Part shown: positions 47,526-55,507 of the stretch, in pieces | Numbering within the stretch: position 1 is the first letter of the stretch | How the letters are laid out: every line of letters starts with the position of its first letter | Position numbers and translations under genes: made by a program | Notes under the pieces: model-generated | Told to the model about the DNA's origin: nothing | Seen by the model: only the letters and a program-made list of their open reading frames with translations | Databases searched by the model: none | Assembly: GCA_902800345.1 (NCBI GenBank) | Contig: CADCDO010000001.1 | Location: forward strand, 103,487 to 167,486 | Direction of reading: 5' to 3' | From: Fibrobacter succinogenes | Lineage (GTDB): Bacteria > Fibrobacterota > Fibrobacteria > Fibrobacterales > Fibrobacteraceae | Length of the DNA stretch: 64,000 nt

Positions 47526-48581
47526 TACCGCGATTTATTTTTAGGGTGATACTCTCCCTCATAGGCAAATGGGGTCAGAGTATTTTTTACTTCCGATGCT
47601 TTTAAGATTGTGCAGGGAGGATGAGTTTTCCTGCCAATATCCTTTACTAAGAATAGGACCCATTTCTTGCGATATTCTTTTCTTTTGTTGTACTCATTGC
47701 GAGACAAAAAGAAATGATAGTAAGGTCGGCTTGTTCCTTTCACCTCAACGTATAATTCCTCGCCAGTTTTTTTGTGTGTTACTGTTAAATCCCAGCCTAG
47801 GTTCTCACGTTCAACGGAGTCAACATTAAATCCCCTTTTATTATAATACTCTGTAGCACGTCTAATTGCTTCATCTTCTATTTCTTTCTTTACTTCTGTT
47901 GAGGGAGGGCAAAAGTCATTTAAAGCTTTGTCTGAAATTTCAATCTTTTTCATTGCATTGGTATCGTCATATTCTACGACATTTTTTACAAAAGCCATCA
48001 GTTTTATTCTATGCTTGCGTTCAAGGACGCTTTTTTGACCTTCTAGATAAGTGCATATTCGCCCAAGGTGTTTTGCCGCTTCTCCTTTTACGGTATAAAG
48101 GGGGCGAAAACTAGACTTAATAAGGTGCGCGTTTTTTTTGTTTGTTTTCAGGCAGTAAGTGAAGTCCTTTTTTTTCTTCATCTTTTGGGAAATTTTTGCT
48201 ATGTGGTCTTTCTTTATGAATGCGTATACCGTTTTTTGTAATCCACTCGAAAGTTGCTTTCTCATACCAGCCCACGGCAACATAGTCGCCGTACCCCATA
48301 TATGGGGCGACAAATATGACTAACCATCCTTTGGGGTCTGCGGGATTAGGTGGGACTTGATCTATGCCTATGGGTGGAATGTATCCATAACACATACCCT
48401 TATAGGGCTGAAAATTATATGTTTCATGCCCTATGGCTTCGAAATACTTTTTTCCATTTTTAGAGTGTTCGCGTTTTTTTGATTTTTGTTCCAAGTATCC
48501 GTGCTTTCCATAAACTGTTCCGCCAGAATATGCTTCTGACCATGCAATTCTCGCAATCATAACCTTGCTAAAATCCGCCAT
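47525..48581 (-). pseudogene. DUF3883-type protein gene split by a one-base shift in an A8 run
   Basis: Two frames form one gene. The first (48581-48117) encodes an N-terminal domain with YNFQPYKGMCYGYIPP and VAVGWYEKATFEW and runs to HLLPENKQKK. The second, in another frame, continues with AHLIKSSF and ends in a DUF3883 domain (GWDLTVTH, ELYVEVKG, KKWVLFLV) with a nuclease-like E-V-K. On the coding strand an A8 run (48132-48139) lies at the join; removing one A gives a continuous 351-residue protein. This may be a true mutation, sequencing error, or slippage-based expression. Confidence 0.8.
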
Positions 48582-48622
48582 ATATCCGCCTATTTCGATT
48601 CAATGATAAACATGTATATATT

Positions 48623-48808
48623 TTATTTCTTCCTCATCTTTCCGCCAGCAAATACCACCAAGAGTGCTCCCGCAGCTACGCCGCCGACCTTCTTGAGGTC
48701 GCTCCAGAATTGCCGCCGCTTGGCCTTGCACTGTTCGCAAAGCTTTTCGGTGTCTTCGGGCTTGTCGCAGCCACATTTTTTGCAGGTGTTCCAGAGTTTT
48801 TGAGTCAT
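48623..48808 (-). CDS. Small zinc-ribbon membrane protein
   Basis: A 61-residue protein with Cys9-Cys12 and Cys24-Cys27 forming a zinc ribbon, a charged middle, a single hydrophobic stretch (about 42-56) and a basic tail KMRKK. ATG at 48808 follows AGGAGGGCAACT, a strong ribosome site. A frame from 48833 is a shadow. A damaged copy of its 3' end lies at 47434. Its function is unknown. It is transcribed towards the DUF3883 gene. Confidence 0.72.
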   Translation of the reverse strand: MTQKLWNTCKKCGCDKPEDTEKLCEQCKAKRRQFWSDLKKVGGVAAGALLVVFAGGKMRKK

Positions 48809-48839
48809 AGTTGCCCTCCTGGAGAATATACACTTTTAT

Positions 48840-48905
48840 TCCGACATTAATCCGACATTATCCCGACATCGTCGGTCAAGTAGCCAAATTTTTGCGTCCG
48901 ACATT
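48840..48905. repeat. Short TCCGACATT repeats upstream of the zinc-ribbon gene
   Basis: TCCGACATTA occurs in tandem at 48840 and 48851, with TCCCGACATC at 48861 and TCCGACATT at 48897. They lie within 100 bases upstream of the zinc-ribbon start and could be operator sites. A CCACAC-CGTGTGG inverted repeat follows at 48908. Confidence 0.5.
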
Positions 48906-49046
48906 TTCCACACACCGTGTGGAAAGTCTGCGTAGCCGCTATTTTTTATCCTGACAAATAATATGACATTTATTATGACATGCAATATGGCAGAGGTGAG
49001 TGGTCAAATATGACGTTCGCGTCACTGATGACTATGCGTTCTTCAA

Positions 49047-49547
49047 TCATACCAGCGCTAGATCTCTACGGACTTGCTCGATATCAAGGTGCAACAGGCT
49101 TGCCGCCTTGGATATGGTAATGAGTTCTTTGCTCAGCGCCTTATAGACCAGGCTCACGAACCGGGTGGATTCTTCGTAGTGATACAGCGACGTTTCGATA
49201 AGGGCCTTGAATTTCGTCGCCTTGTTTTTCTGGATGCAGAAGGTGCGGTAGCGCTGTTCCGAGATGATGCCGCATTCCTTCGCCTTGTACATGATTGCGT
49301 CGCAAAAGATTCCGCAGCCGAGCTGGATGGCTCTCAGTTCCTGGTACGAGATGTCTTTGCGGGCTTTGCCGAGGATCCGCTTGAGTTCGGGTTCCGGGAC
49401 AAGCATTTCGCTTGCGAACAGGTGGCAGAATGACTCTTCCTGTTTTTTGTCGATGGGCTTGGGGAAGCGAAGCACGAGGTGCCCGAGTTCGTGAAGCGCG
49501 GTAAATCGTTTGCGCTCGACGGAGAATGATTTGTAAACTAGGCGAAT
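49047..49547 (-). pseudogene. ImmA/IrrE-type metallopeptidase, 5' truncated
   Basis: The frame opens after a stop at 49548 without a start codon. It encodes KRFTALHELGH, with the HExxH zinc-protease motif at 49493-49479, then ESFCHLFASEMLVPE, the DUF955 signature, and about 100 further residues to the stop. The N-terminal part of the family domain and any Xre helix-turn-helix are missing. A GTG at 49475 would exclude the active site. Such proteases inactivate mobile-element repressors. Here it is a decayed remnant near the island's right edge. Confidence 0.75.
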
Positions 49548-49744
49548 TTAATTTGCTGTCGGCGATAAATATTCTGCAAAAACGATACAAAATGTATAGA
49601 AAATCAAAAATAATTCGAGTTTTTTGCAAATTCTTCCTGAAATCTAGGAATGTCGACTGTAAATACGACTGCAAGGCGACTGTAAATCTGGCATTCTAAA
49701 TATGTTATGCAATATCGTTGTTCGAATGTATTTTTCGTCTGATT

Positions 49745-49956
49745 GATGATACTCTAAACGATACTGTAAATGATACTCTAAAAATATCGATCTGATCTTG
49801 GATGCCTTCAATGGTTCACAGAAAAATTCGGTGAAAACAATCGAAATGATGAAAGAAAATCCTGAAATCACTATACCCATGATGGCGGAAACGTTACGGC
49901 TGACAACGAGAGCCGTAGAAAAGAATGTAGACGAAAACACCCCTATTTCATTTTGA
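49745..49956 (+). pseudogene. Remnant of a helix-turn-helix C-terminus
   Basis: A stretch reading DDTLNDTVNDTLKIS is followed, in another frame, by SVKTIEMMKENPEITIPMMAETLRLTTRAVEKN and a stop. Asp-Thr-Leu-Asn repeats before a winged helix of this sort occur at the end of AlbA_2 / AAA_4-type ATP-binding proteins. The frame break and missing upstream part mark it as a fossil. The rest of 49548-50194 is AT-rich and holds nothing else I can support. Confidence 0.55.
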
Positions 49957-50194
49957 CGCAATCTTCGTTTCACTAGCGAAACACTGGCCGTCACTTTCTG
50001 AAATACCCACCTCGCCCGCGATAACTTTCGCGCATTTTCTCGCTATTTCCGCAAACATTTTTGCGCATTTCCCGCCGCAGTTCCCCACAAAAAACGCGAT
50101 TTTTCATCAAATTTCGCCATTTTCGCAACGTTTTTCCGACACCGGCCGAAATTTCTCGAAAAAATTTTCCACGCATCCCGCATTTTTCAAAAAG

Positions 50195-50222
50195 TTGGCA
50201 CGGCTTTCGCTTAAGGTATAGC
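50195..50222 (+). promoter_or_regulatory. Promoter of the hsp20 gene, sigma-54-like or sigma-70
   Basis: TGGCACG at 50196 with GC at 50209-50210 fits the -24/-12 spacing of sigma-54 promoters with one mismatch in TTGC. The overlapping TTGGCA-16-TATAGC also fits sigma-70. E. coli ibpB is likewise read by sigma-54, so the first option is worth testing. Confidence 0.45.
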
Positions 50223-50278
50223 GAAAACAAAAGGGCCAACGGTAAACGCCGAGCCCGCAACAAAAAGAGGTTAAAATT

Positions 50279-50656
50279 ATGATGAACACACAGATTATTC
50301 CGAACGCATTCTATGGCATCCAGAACTTCATTGACAGCTTGAACGCAGCAAACGCACAGGGCGAATGCACTTACACACCGAAGGCCGACTACTACGAGAC
50401 TGAAAAAGGATTCGCGCTTGAAGTCGAAATTCCAGGCGTCAAGAAAGAAGATTTGGACATCCAGGTCGAAAAGAACATCTTGACCGTCAAGGCCACCCGC
50501 GCCCGCAAGGACGAAAAATTCACCTACGAACGCAGCTTCCGCTTGGCGGATGACATCGATACAGACAACATCAAGGTCTCGTTGGAAAATGGCATCTTGA
50601 AATTCGATCTCGCCAAGAAAGCTCAGGCCGCAGCCCGCAAGATCTCCATCGCCTAA
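50279..50656 (+). CDS. Small heat-shock protein Hsp20
   Basis: A 125-residue alpha-crystallin domain chaperone: DYYETEKGFALEVEIPGVKKEDLDI, then a strand with ILTVKA, YERSFRLADDID and the closing GILKFDLAKK. The N-terminal arm is short (about 35 residues) and the usual I-x-I tail is replaced by RKISIA, where I-S-I may serve. AGAGG lies 8 bases before the ATG at 50279 (a second ATG follows directly). It is single-gene, with its own promoter and terminator. Confidence 0.95.
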   Translation: MMNTQIIPNAFYGIQNFIDSLNAANAQGECTYTPKADYYETEKGFALEVEIPGVKKEDLDIQVEKNILTVKATRARKDEKFTYERSFRLADDIDTDNIKVSLENGILKFDLAKKAQAAARKISIA

Positions 50657-50716
50657 CAAGCGATTGGGCCTACGCCTAAAAGAATCTTTTTCATACACTC
50701 CTCCTTAGAACAACAG

Positions 50717-50745
50717 ATTCCCGGCAGCGATGTCGGGAATTTTTT
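50717..50745 (+). terminator. Rho-independent terminator after hsp20
   Basis: ATTCCCG and CGGGAAT arms with further partial pairing inside, followed by a T6 run, 60 bases after the hsp20 stop. Confidence 0.8.
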
Positions 50746-50773
50746 ATTGCCAAAATTCTTTTTTTGTGTTATA

Positions 50774-50804
50774 TTTGAATTTGCAAATCATTCGCAAATT
50801 CAAA
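50774..50804. promoter_or_regulatory. Fur/Zur-type operator before the COG0523 gene
   Basis: Perfect 11-base arms (TTTGAATTTGC / GCAAATTCAAA) around AAATCATTC, sharing the core AATCATTC with the second operator at 52008. It overlaps a TATATT box at 50770, so a bound repressor would block transcription. Zur control is inferred from the zur-like gene downstream. Confidence 0.8.
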
Positions 50805-50832
50805 TTTTAAACATTCTAATTAAAGGATTCTT

Positions 50833-51990
50833 ATGAAAAAGAATAAGAAACCGGTGGTTCTCATCACCGGGTATTTGGGGTCGGGTAAAACGACGCTTTT
50901 GAACAACCTTCTCAAGCAAGAAAAGAGGAAGGTCGCCCTTATCGTGAACGATATGGGGAGCATCAACGTCGATGCCGAAATATTGAAAAAGAACGGTTCC
51001 AACGTCACCGAATGCCCGATGTTCGAATTGCAAAACGGCTGTATCTGTTGCACGTTGCGCGATGAATTTATCGAACATGTTGAAAAGATTTCCAATCTGG
51101 ATTCCATCGAAGTCGTATTTGTCGAGGCTTCTGGAATCAGCGATCCGGGCGCCGTCAGCGCAAGCTTCCTCGCTTACGAAGACGACAATCCGAACACGAA
51201 TGTTTACTTGACGTCCATCGTCACGGTCGTGGACGCCGATAGAATTTATCGTGAATTCCTTAGCGAATTGAAGCAAAAAAAGCAAGTCAGAGACAGTCTT
51301 GCAGAAAAGTACGATTTGAGCGACGAAGAAATTTCTACGCTAATCGTGGACCAGATTGAATTCTGCAATTTCATCATTTTAAACAAGTGTGATTTACTTT
51401 CGGCCGACCAGCTCAAGGAAGTCGAGACGATTGTTCGTGATTTCCAGCCGCGCGCCCCGATTATCCGTTCGATAAACGGTCAAATCGACATTGAAAAGAT
51501 CATGACGACAAAGCCGTTCAACTACGATCAAATAGATTCTTCGTCCGCCATCCAGAAGGCTACGGCAAGTTTGTTGCAGCCGGGAAGAAAGCAAAACGGT
51601 TGCATTGACGAATATGGAATTTCGTCGTTCGTTTTCGAAGCGAGACGACCGTTCAACAGAGACCGCTTTATGGAATTTGTCAACAACAGATATCCGTCGC
51701 AACTGATCCGTTCAAAAGGGTACATCTGGTTCTCGGACGCAAGCAAGGACGTGCAGCTTTTTGAGCAGGCAGGCCGCAACTCCTCCGTAATGCCGGTTTC
51801 TTACTGGATTGACGCTCTGCGCGAAGATGTCAAGCAATCGTACATCGACAACAATCCCGAAATTCGCGACAACTGGGATTCGCGTTTTGGCGACAGAGAG
51901 AACCAGGTTGTATTCATCGGCAAGGGCTACAACAAGGACGAAATCATGTTCGAACTTGAAAAGTGCCTAGACGAGCGTGCAATCGCCTAG
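50833..51990 (+). CDS. COG0523 zinc-chaperone GTPase (CobW/ZNG1 family)
   Basis: A 385-residue G3E GTPase: Walker A GYLGSGKTT at 13-21, the metal-binding CICC at residues 70-73, VEASGISDP, base-specificity NKCD in the middle, and a C-terminal CobW_C domain (KGYIWFSDASKDVQ). Zur-regulated members deliver zinc to essential enzymes when zinc is scarce. The operator at 50774 and the zur-znu genes that follow support that role. TTAAAGGATTCTT before the ATG gives a good ribosome site. Confidence 0.92.
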   Translation: MKKNKKPVVLITGYLGSGKTTLLNNLLKQEKRKVALIVNDMGSINVDAEILKKNGSNVTECPMFELQNGCICCTLRDEFIEHVEKISNLDSIEVVFVEASGISDPGAVSASFLAYEDDNPNTNVYLTSIVTVVDADRIYREFLSELKQKKQVRDSLAEKYDLSDEEISTLIVDQIEFCNFIILNKCDLLSADQLKEVETIVRDFQPRAPIIRSINGQIDIEKIMTTKPFNYDQIDSSSAIQKATASLLQPGRKQNGCIDEYGISSFVFEARRPFNRDRFMEFVNNRYPSQLIRSKGYIWFSDASKDVQLFEQAGRNSSVMPVSYWIDALREDVKQSYIDNNPEIRDNWDSRFGDRENQVVFIGKGYNKDEIMFELEKCLDERAIA

Positions 51991-52007
51991 CCACACACTT
52001 GACAATC

Positions 52008-52041
52008 ATTCTCAAATTGACTAAATTTTCAATTTGAGAAT
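52008..52041. promoter_or_regulatory. Fur/Zur-type operator before zur
   Basis: Perfect 13-base arms (ATTCTCAAATTGA / TCAATTTGAGAAT) with 8 bases between; the left part contains AATCATTCTCAA, close to the classic Fur-family box. It lies 27 bases before the zur start, so autoregulation and control of the znu genes are likely. Confidence 0.8.
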
Positions 52042-52068
52042 GGTTTGCATTTACAAGAAGATGACAAC

Positions 52069-52461
52069 ATGGAATACAAGACTCAGACTCGACAAATGAT
52101 TCTGGACTATATGGTCGAAAATCCTGACCGTATTTTCAAGGCTTCCGAAATAGCGCAAAGTTTGCCCAAAGTCTCGTTGAGTACCATTTACCGGAATCTT
52201 AGTAGGCTCCAGGAAACAGGGATGGTCCAGGTCGTTGGCGCAGAAAAGAACAACGAACTTCAGTACCGTTACACAGGTCCCTGTCGCTGCGCATCCAAGA
52301 TGCATCTCGTTTGCAAGGACTGCGGCAAGTTTTTCCATTTGGAAGGTCCGGCTTTGCGGCTTTTGCAACATTCCATCGCCCGCGTGAACGGGTTTATACT
52401 GGACCAGCAGCAATCCGTTTTACTCGGATATTGCGCCGCATGCAGCAGGCAAGGGAAATAG
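52069..52461 (+). CDS. zur: Fur-family regulator, probably Zur
   Basis: A 130-residue Fur-family repressor: winged helix with VSLSTIYRNLSRLQETGMV, then Cys pairs CRC...CKDC and GYCAAC for zinc, plus His residues. A TTG frame from 52045 is possible, but the ATG at 52069 after AAGAAGATGA is preferred. A zinc role is inferred from its neighbours (COG0523 GTPase, ZnuABC, His-rich proteins) and from the operators at 50774 and 52008; Fur or PerR cannot be excluded by sequence alone. Confidence 0.88.
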   Translation: MEYKTQTRQMILDYMVENPDRIFKASEIAQSLPKVSLSTIYRNLSRLQETGMVQVVGAEKNNELQYRYTGPCRCASKMHLVCKDCGKFFHLEGPALRLLQHSIARVNGFILDQQQSVLLGYCAACSRQGK

Positions 52462-52462
52462 C

Positions 52463-52729
52463 GTGTTTCATTTACTTGACAAATTAATGGTCGCGATAGC
52501 GCTCTTTTATACGGAGCGCCACATCGAGCATCATTGTCATGGGGAGCACTGCCATGTTTGCCACCACATTCACCACTGTCTGGACTTAATTTCTGAATAT
52601 TGCTTTGAACTCGTCGCAGCGCCGATGGTGTATATCTGTCGCTGCTTTCTATTCAAGCTTGTTCGTTTCGCAGTCGTGATACTGCGTCCGATTACGCTAG
52701 TCTCGCAAAAAATTTTACTACTAAATTAA
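52463..52729 (+). CDS. His/Cys-rich small membrane protein of the zinc cluster
   Basis: An 88-residue frame with GTG start one base after the zur stop. A dense metal-binding segment (residues 19-38: many His, Cys and Glu, including HHCHGEHCHVCHHIHHC) lies between two hydrophobic stretches, so it may bind zinc at the membrane. No family recognised. The coupling to zur suggests a zinc-buffering or sensing accessory. Confidence 0.65.
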   Translation: MFHLLDKLMVAIALFYTERHIEHHCHGEHCHVCHHIHHCLDLISEYCFELVAAPMVYICRCFLFKLVRFAVVILRPITLVSQKILLLN

Positions 52730-52749
52730 TTTAAAATATTTTGCAGTAT

Positions 52750-52818
52750 AACAGTATTACTGTTCCATAGAGGCTTGTCATGCCCGTCCTAGAGCACATC
52801 TGGGATGGTACCGGGCAT
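52750..52818. promoter_or_regulatory. Palindrome and hairpin upstream of znuA
   Basis: AACAGTA-T-TACTGTT (52750-52764) is a perfect short palindrome, perhaps an operator. ATGCCCG (52780) and CGGGCAT (52812) can form a hairpin that is followed by ATTTACCTTTTT and may end the zur transcript. The ATGCCCG arm recurs in the hairpin at 54568. Confidence 0.5.
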
Positions 52819-52878
52819 TTACCTTTTTACTGATAAAACATTAAAAAAATTTTCAACATCCATAAAAAGGATTATAAA

Positions 52879-53928
52879 ATGAAAAAGTTTTCATTTTGTT
52901 CTTTGGTGTGCGCCATTTTTGTCGCTGCACTATTTTCACTGTTCGCTTGTGGCGATGCACCTAAAAGTAAAATCGCCAAAGAGAGCAAACTTTCCATCGT
53001 CGCGACAATTTATCCGGAATACGCATGGGCTAAGGAAATTCTCGGGTCGCGATTCAATTCTGTCAAGCTCGAACTCCTTATGAAAAATGGAGTTGATTTG
53101 CACAGCTACAAGCCCACCGCGCAAGACATCGCCAAAATTGCAAGCGCCGACATGGTCATTTATGTGGGTGGAGAATCCGACGAATGGATCGAGAAAGCTC
53201 TTGAAGCAACACCGAAAAAGGGTCGTTCCGAAATCAACTTGATGAAAGTTCTTGGCGACCGCGTAAAAGCGGAAGAAGTCATCGAAGGCATGGATGGCTT
53301 TGAGACGAAAGACGAGAGACGAGAGACGAGAGATGAGCATCACGCTGAAGAACACGAGCATCATCATCACGACCACGATGAAGAAGTCGAAAACGATGAG
53401 CACGTTTGGCTTTCGCTGAAAAATGCAGAAATTATCGTACAAAAGATTGCCGCTGAAATCGCAAAACTCGATTCGGCCCACGCATCTGTCTACACACAAA
53501 ACGTCAACGCCTATGTTGCCAAGATCCAGTCTCTCGACAACGACTACCGCACTACTGTCGAAAACGCCGCCCGAAAGACGGTTCTCTTCGGCGATCGTTT
53601 TCCTTTTCGTTATCTGGTGGACGATTATGGCCTTAAGTACTATGCCGCGTTTGTGGGGTGTTCCGCCGAGAGCGAGGCTAGCTTCGAGACTATCGCATTC
53701 CTCGCGAATAAAATGGATTCCGAGTCGCTCCCATCAATATTCATTATCGAAAACGGAAACGAGAAAATCGCAAAAGCAGTGCTTGCCGCCAGTAAGAATT
53801 CCAAGAACGCACAGATTCTCATCCTCAACTCAATGCAATCCGTTACAGAAAAGCAAATAGATGAAGGTGCCGATTATTTGTCCATAATGAAATCGAACTT
53901 GGAAAATCTGAAAAAGGCTTTGAATTAA
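52879..53928 (+). CDS. znuA: ZnuA zinc-binding lipoprotein
   Basis: Solute-binding protein of a zinc ABC importer, 349 residues. It has a lipoprotein signal with lipobox LFAC (Cys24), IYPEYAWAKEILG, HSYKPTAQDIAKI with a zinc-ligand His, a His/Asp/Glu-rich loop (about 153-180), DEHVWLS with the second ligand His, and later GDRFPFRYLVDDYGL. Just before the loop, residues 142-153 are encoded by an in-frame GACGAGA tandem repeat of intergenic type, which lengthens it. The next gene, znuC, starts 1 base after its stop. Confidence 0.94.
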   Translation: MKKFSFCSLVCAIFVAALFSLFACGDAPKSKIAKESKLSIVATIYPEYAWAKEILGSRFNSVKLELLMKNGVDLHSYKPTAQDIAKIASADMVIYVGGESDEWIEKALEATPKKGRSEINLMKVLGDRVKAEEVIEGMDGFETKDERRETRDEHHAEEHEHHHHDHDEEVENDEHVWLSLKNAEIIVQKIAAEIAKLDSAHASVYTQNVNAYVAKIQSLDNDYRTTVENAARKTVLFGDRFPFRYLVDDYGLKYYAAFVGCSAESEASFETIAFLANKMDSESLPSIFIIENGNEKIAKAVLAASKNSKNAQILILNSMQSVTEKQIDEGADYLSIMKSNLENLKKALN

Positions 53929-53929
53929 G

Positions 53930-54562
53930 ATGATCAAGTGCCACAATTTAACGCTCGGTTACGGAAGCAAAAATATCGTCAATAGTTTCAATTACGAAAT
54001 CAATTCTGGCGAATACCTCTGCATCATCGGCAGAAATGGTTGCGGAAAGACAACGTTTTTGCGTGGCCTTGCTGGAGTCCTGCGTCCGAAAGCCGGGAGA
54101 ATAGAACTTCGCGACAATCTCAGACGAAATCAAATTGGCTACTTGCCCCAAATAACAATAGCGCAAAAGGACTTTCCGGCGTCTGTCGAGGAAATCGTCC
54201 TTTCGGCGTTTCAAGGGAAAAGTTTGCTGTTGCCATTTTACGGAAAAGCCCTCCGCAAGCGTGCAGACGAGTGTTTGGAATTGACGCACGCCACAAATTT
54301 GCGCAAGGAAAGTTTCCGTGAACTTTCGGGAGGCCAAAAGCAACGCGTTCTTTTGGCGAGGGCTTTATGCGCCGCCGAAAGGCTTCTGCTTTTAGACGAA
54401 CCCGTCACTGGACTCGATCCCGAATCTTCGCAGAACATGTACAACATCATCAAAGACCTTCACGAACAAAAGAAAATGACCATCGTGATGGTCTCGCACG
54501 ATGTGGAAGCAGCAAAAAAATACGCCACGAGAATCCTGAATTTCAACGAAATTGCGCAATAA
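53930..54562 (+). CDS. znuC: ZnuC zinc ABC transporter ATPase
   Basis: A 210-residue ABC ATPase with Walker A GRNGCGKTT, Q loop LPQ, signature LSGGQKQR, Walker B LLLLDEP and the switch His in VSHD. It is shorter than most ZnuC proteins by about 30 residues, lacking the C-terminal extension. Overlapping context with znuA (1-base gap) and znuB downstream defines the importer. Confidence 0.94.
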   Translation: MIKCHNLTLGYGSKNIVNSFNYEINSGEYLCIIGRNGCGKTTFLRGLAGVLRPKAGRIELRDNLRRNQIGYLPQITIAQKDFPASVEEIVLSAFQGKSLLLPFYGKALRKRADECLELTHATNLRKESFRELSGGQKQRVLLARALCAAERLLLLDEPVTGLDPESSQNMYNIIKDLHEQKKMTIVMVSHDVEAAKKYATRILNFNEIAQ

Positions 54563-54567
54563 CGGAG

Positions 54568-54588
54568 ATGCCCGCCAGTGGCGGGCAT
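54568..54588. repeat. Palindromic interspersed repeat between znuC and znuB
   Basis: Perfect 9-base arms ATGCCCGCC / GGCGGGCAT with an AGT loop. It is followed by a CTAACCACTAATCACTAACCACT simple repeat up to the znuB start, related to the microsatellite-like tract at 63153. It could also protect or attenuate the znu message. Confidence 0.7.
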
Positions 54589-54640
54589 GACACGACTATA
54601 GAAACCTATTTACTAACCACTAATCACTAACCACTTTGCA

Positions 54641-55465
54641 ATGTTCGACCAACTTTTCTTCTATCTTGATTTCCCGTTTGTACGTTATGCGATTATCGTC
54701 GGAACTCTCATTTCGCTATGTTCTTCACTTTTGGGCGTGACACTCGTTCTCAAGCGGTACTCCTACATCGGCGATGGACTTTCGCACGTCGCATTCGGAG
54801 CGCTCGCGATTGCAGCGGTTCTTAAAGTCACGAACAACATGCTCATCATTTTGCCCGTAACTATCGCTGTTGCCATTTTACTCCTCTGCGGAGGCAAGGA
54901 TGCACGAATCAAGGGCGATGCGGCCATCGCCATGGTCTCGGCCGGAGCACTCGCCATCGGCTATTTGCTGATGAACATTTTTTCTTCATCGGCTAATGTC
55001 GCAGGAGATGTCTGCACAACGCTTTTCGGCTCCATGTCCATTCTTACGCTCAAGCCGACAGACGTTTACCTCTGCGTAGCCCTTTCGATTGTAGTTCTCG
55101 TAACGTTCGTACTCTTTTACCACAAGATTTTCGCCATTACCTTCGACGAGAATTTTGCACGGGCCACAGGCGTAAATGTCACCTTGTTCAATCTACTCAT
55201 CGCAATAATCATTGCGGTCATCATCGTTCTCGCCATGAATCTTGTCGGTGCGTTACTCGTCTCTGCATTGGTCGTGTTCCCAGCACTTTCAGCGATGCGT
55301 ATTTTCAAGAGTTTTTTCTCGGTAACCGTTGCCGCTGCCGTCATCTCGGTTATTTGTTCGCTTGCCGGAATTCTTGTTGCCATCCTCGCCGGAACTCCAG
55401 TGGGTTCGACCATCGTCGCGATGGACATTGTCGCATTTTTGATTTGTTTTATTACGTCATCCTGA
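54641..55465 (+). CDS. znuB: ZnuB zinc ABC transporter permease
   Basis: A 274-residue integral membrane permease of the ABC-3 family with about eight hydrophobic segments and the family's GDGLSHVAFG motif near residue 42. No clear ribosome site precedes the ATG, because the upstream bases are a CTAACCACT repeat. The last residues (ITSS) and the stop codon come from a GTCATCCTGA interspersed repeat at 55456, so the C-terminus has been reshaped by the repeat. Confidence 0.93.
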   Translation: MFDQLFFYLDFPFVRYAIIVGTLISLCSSLLGVTLVLKRYSYIGDGLSHVAFGALAIAAVLKVTNNMLIILPVTIAVAILLLCGGKDARIKGDAAIAMVSAGALAIGYLLMNIFSSSANVAGDVCTTLFGSMSILTLKPTDVYLCVALSIVVLVTFVLFYHKIFAITFDENFARATGVNVTLFNLLIAIIIAVIIVLAMNLVGALLVSALVVFPALSAMRIFKSFFSVTVAAAVISVICSLAGILVAILAGTPVGSTIVAMDIVAFLICFITSS

Positions 55466-55507
55466 CCCTAAGGGAAGGATCCATAATTTTTCATCGGAGA
55501 ACTTGTT

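Noticed and set aside
48600..48833. 77-residue minus-strand frame over the zinc-ribbon gene
   Set aside because: It is an alternative frame. The 61-residue frame has the AGGAGGG site and the Cys pairs, and its 3' part is the one duplicated at 47434.
49141..49674. 177-residue minus-strand frame overlapping the ImmA/IrrE remnant
   Set aside because: It is out of frame with the HELGH and FASEML motifs and has a composition of read-through type. The protease frame is the meaningful one.
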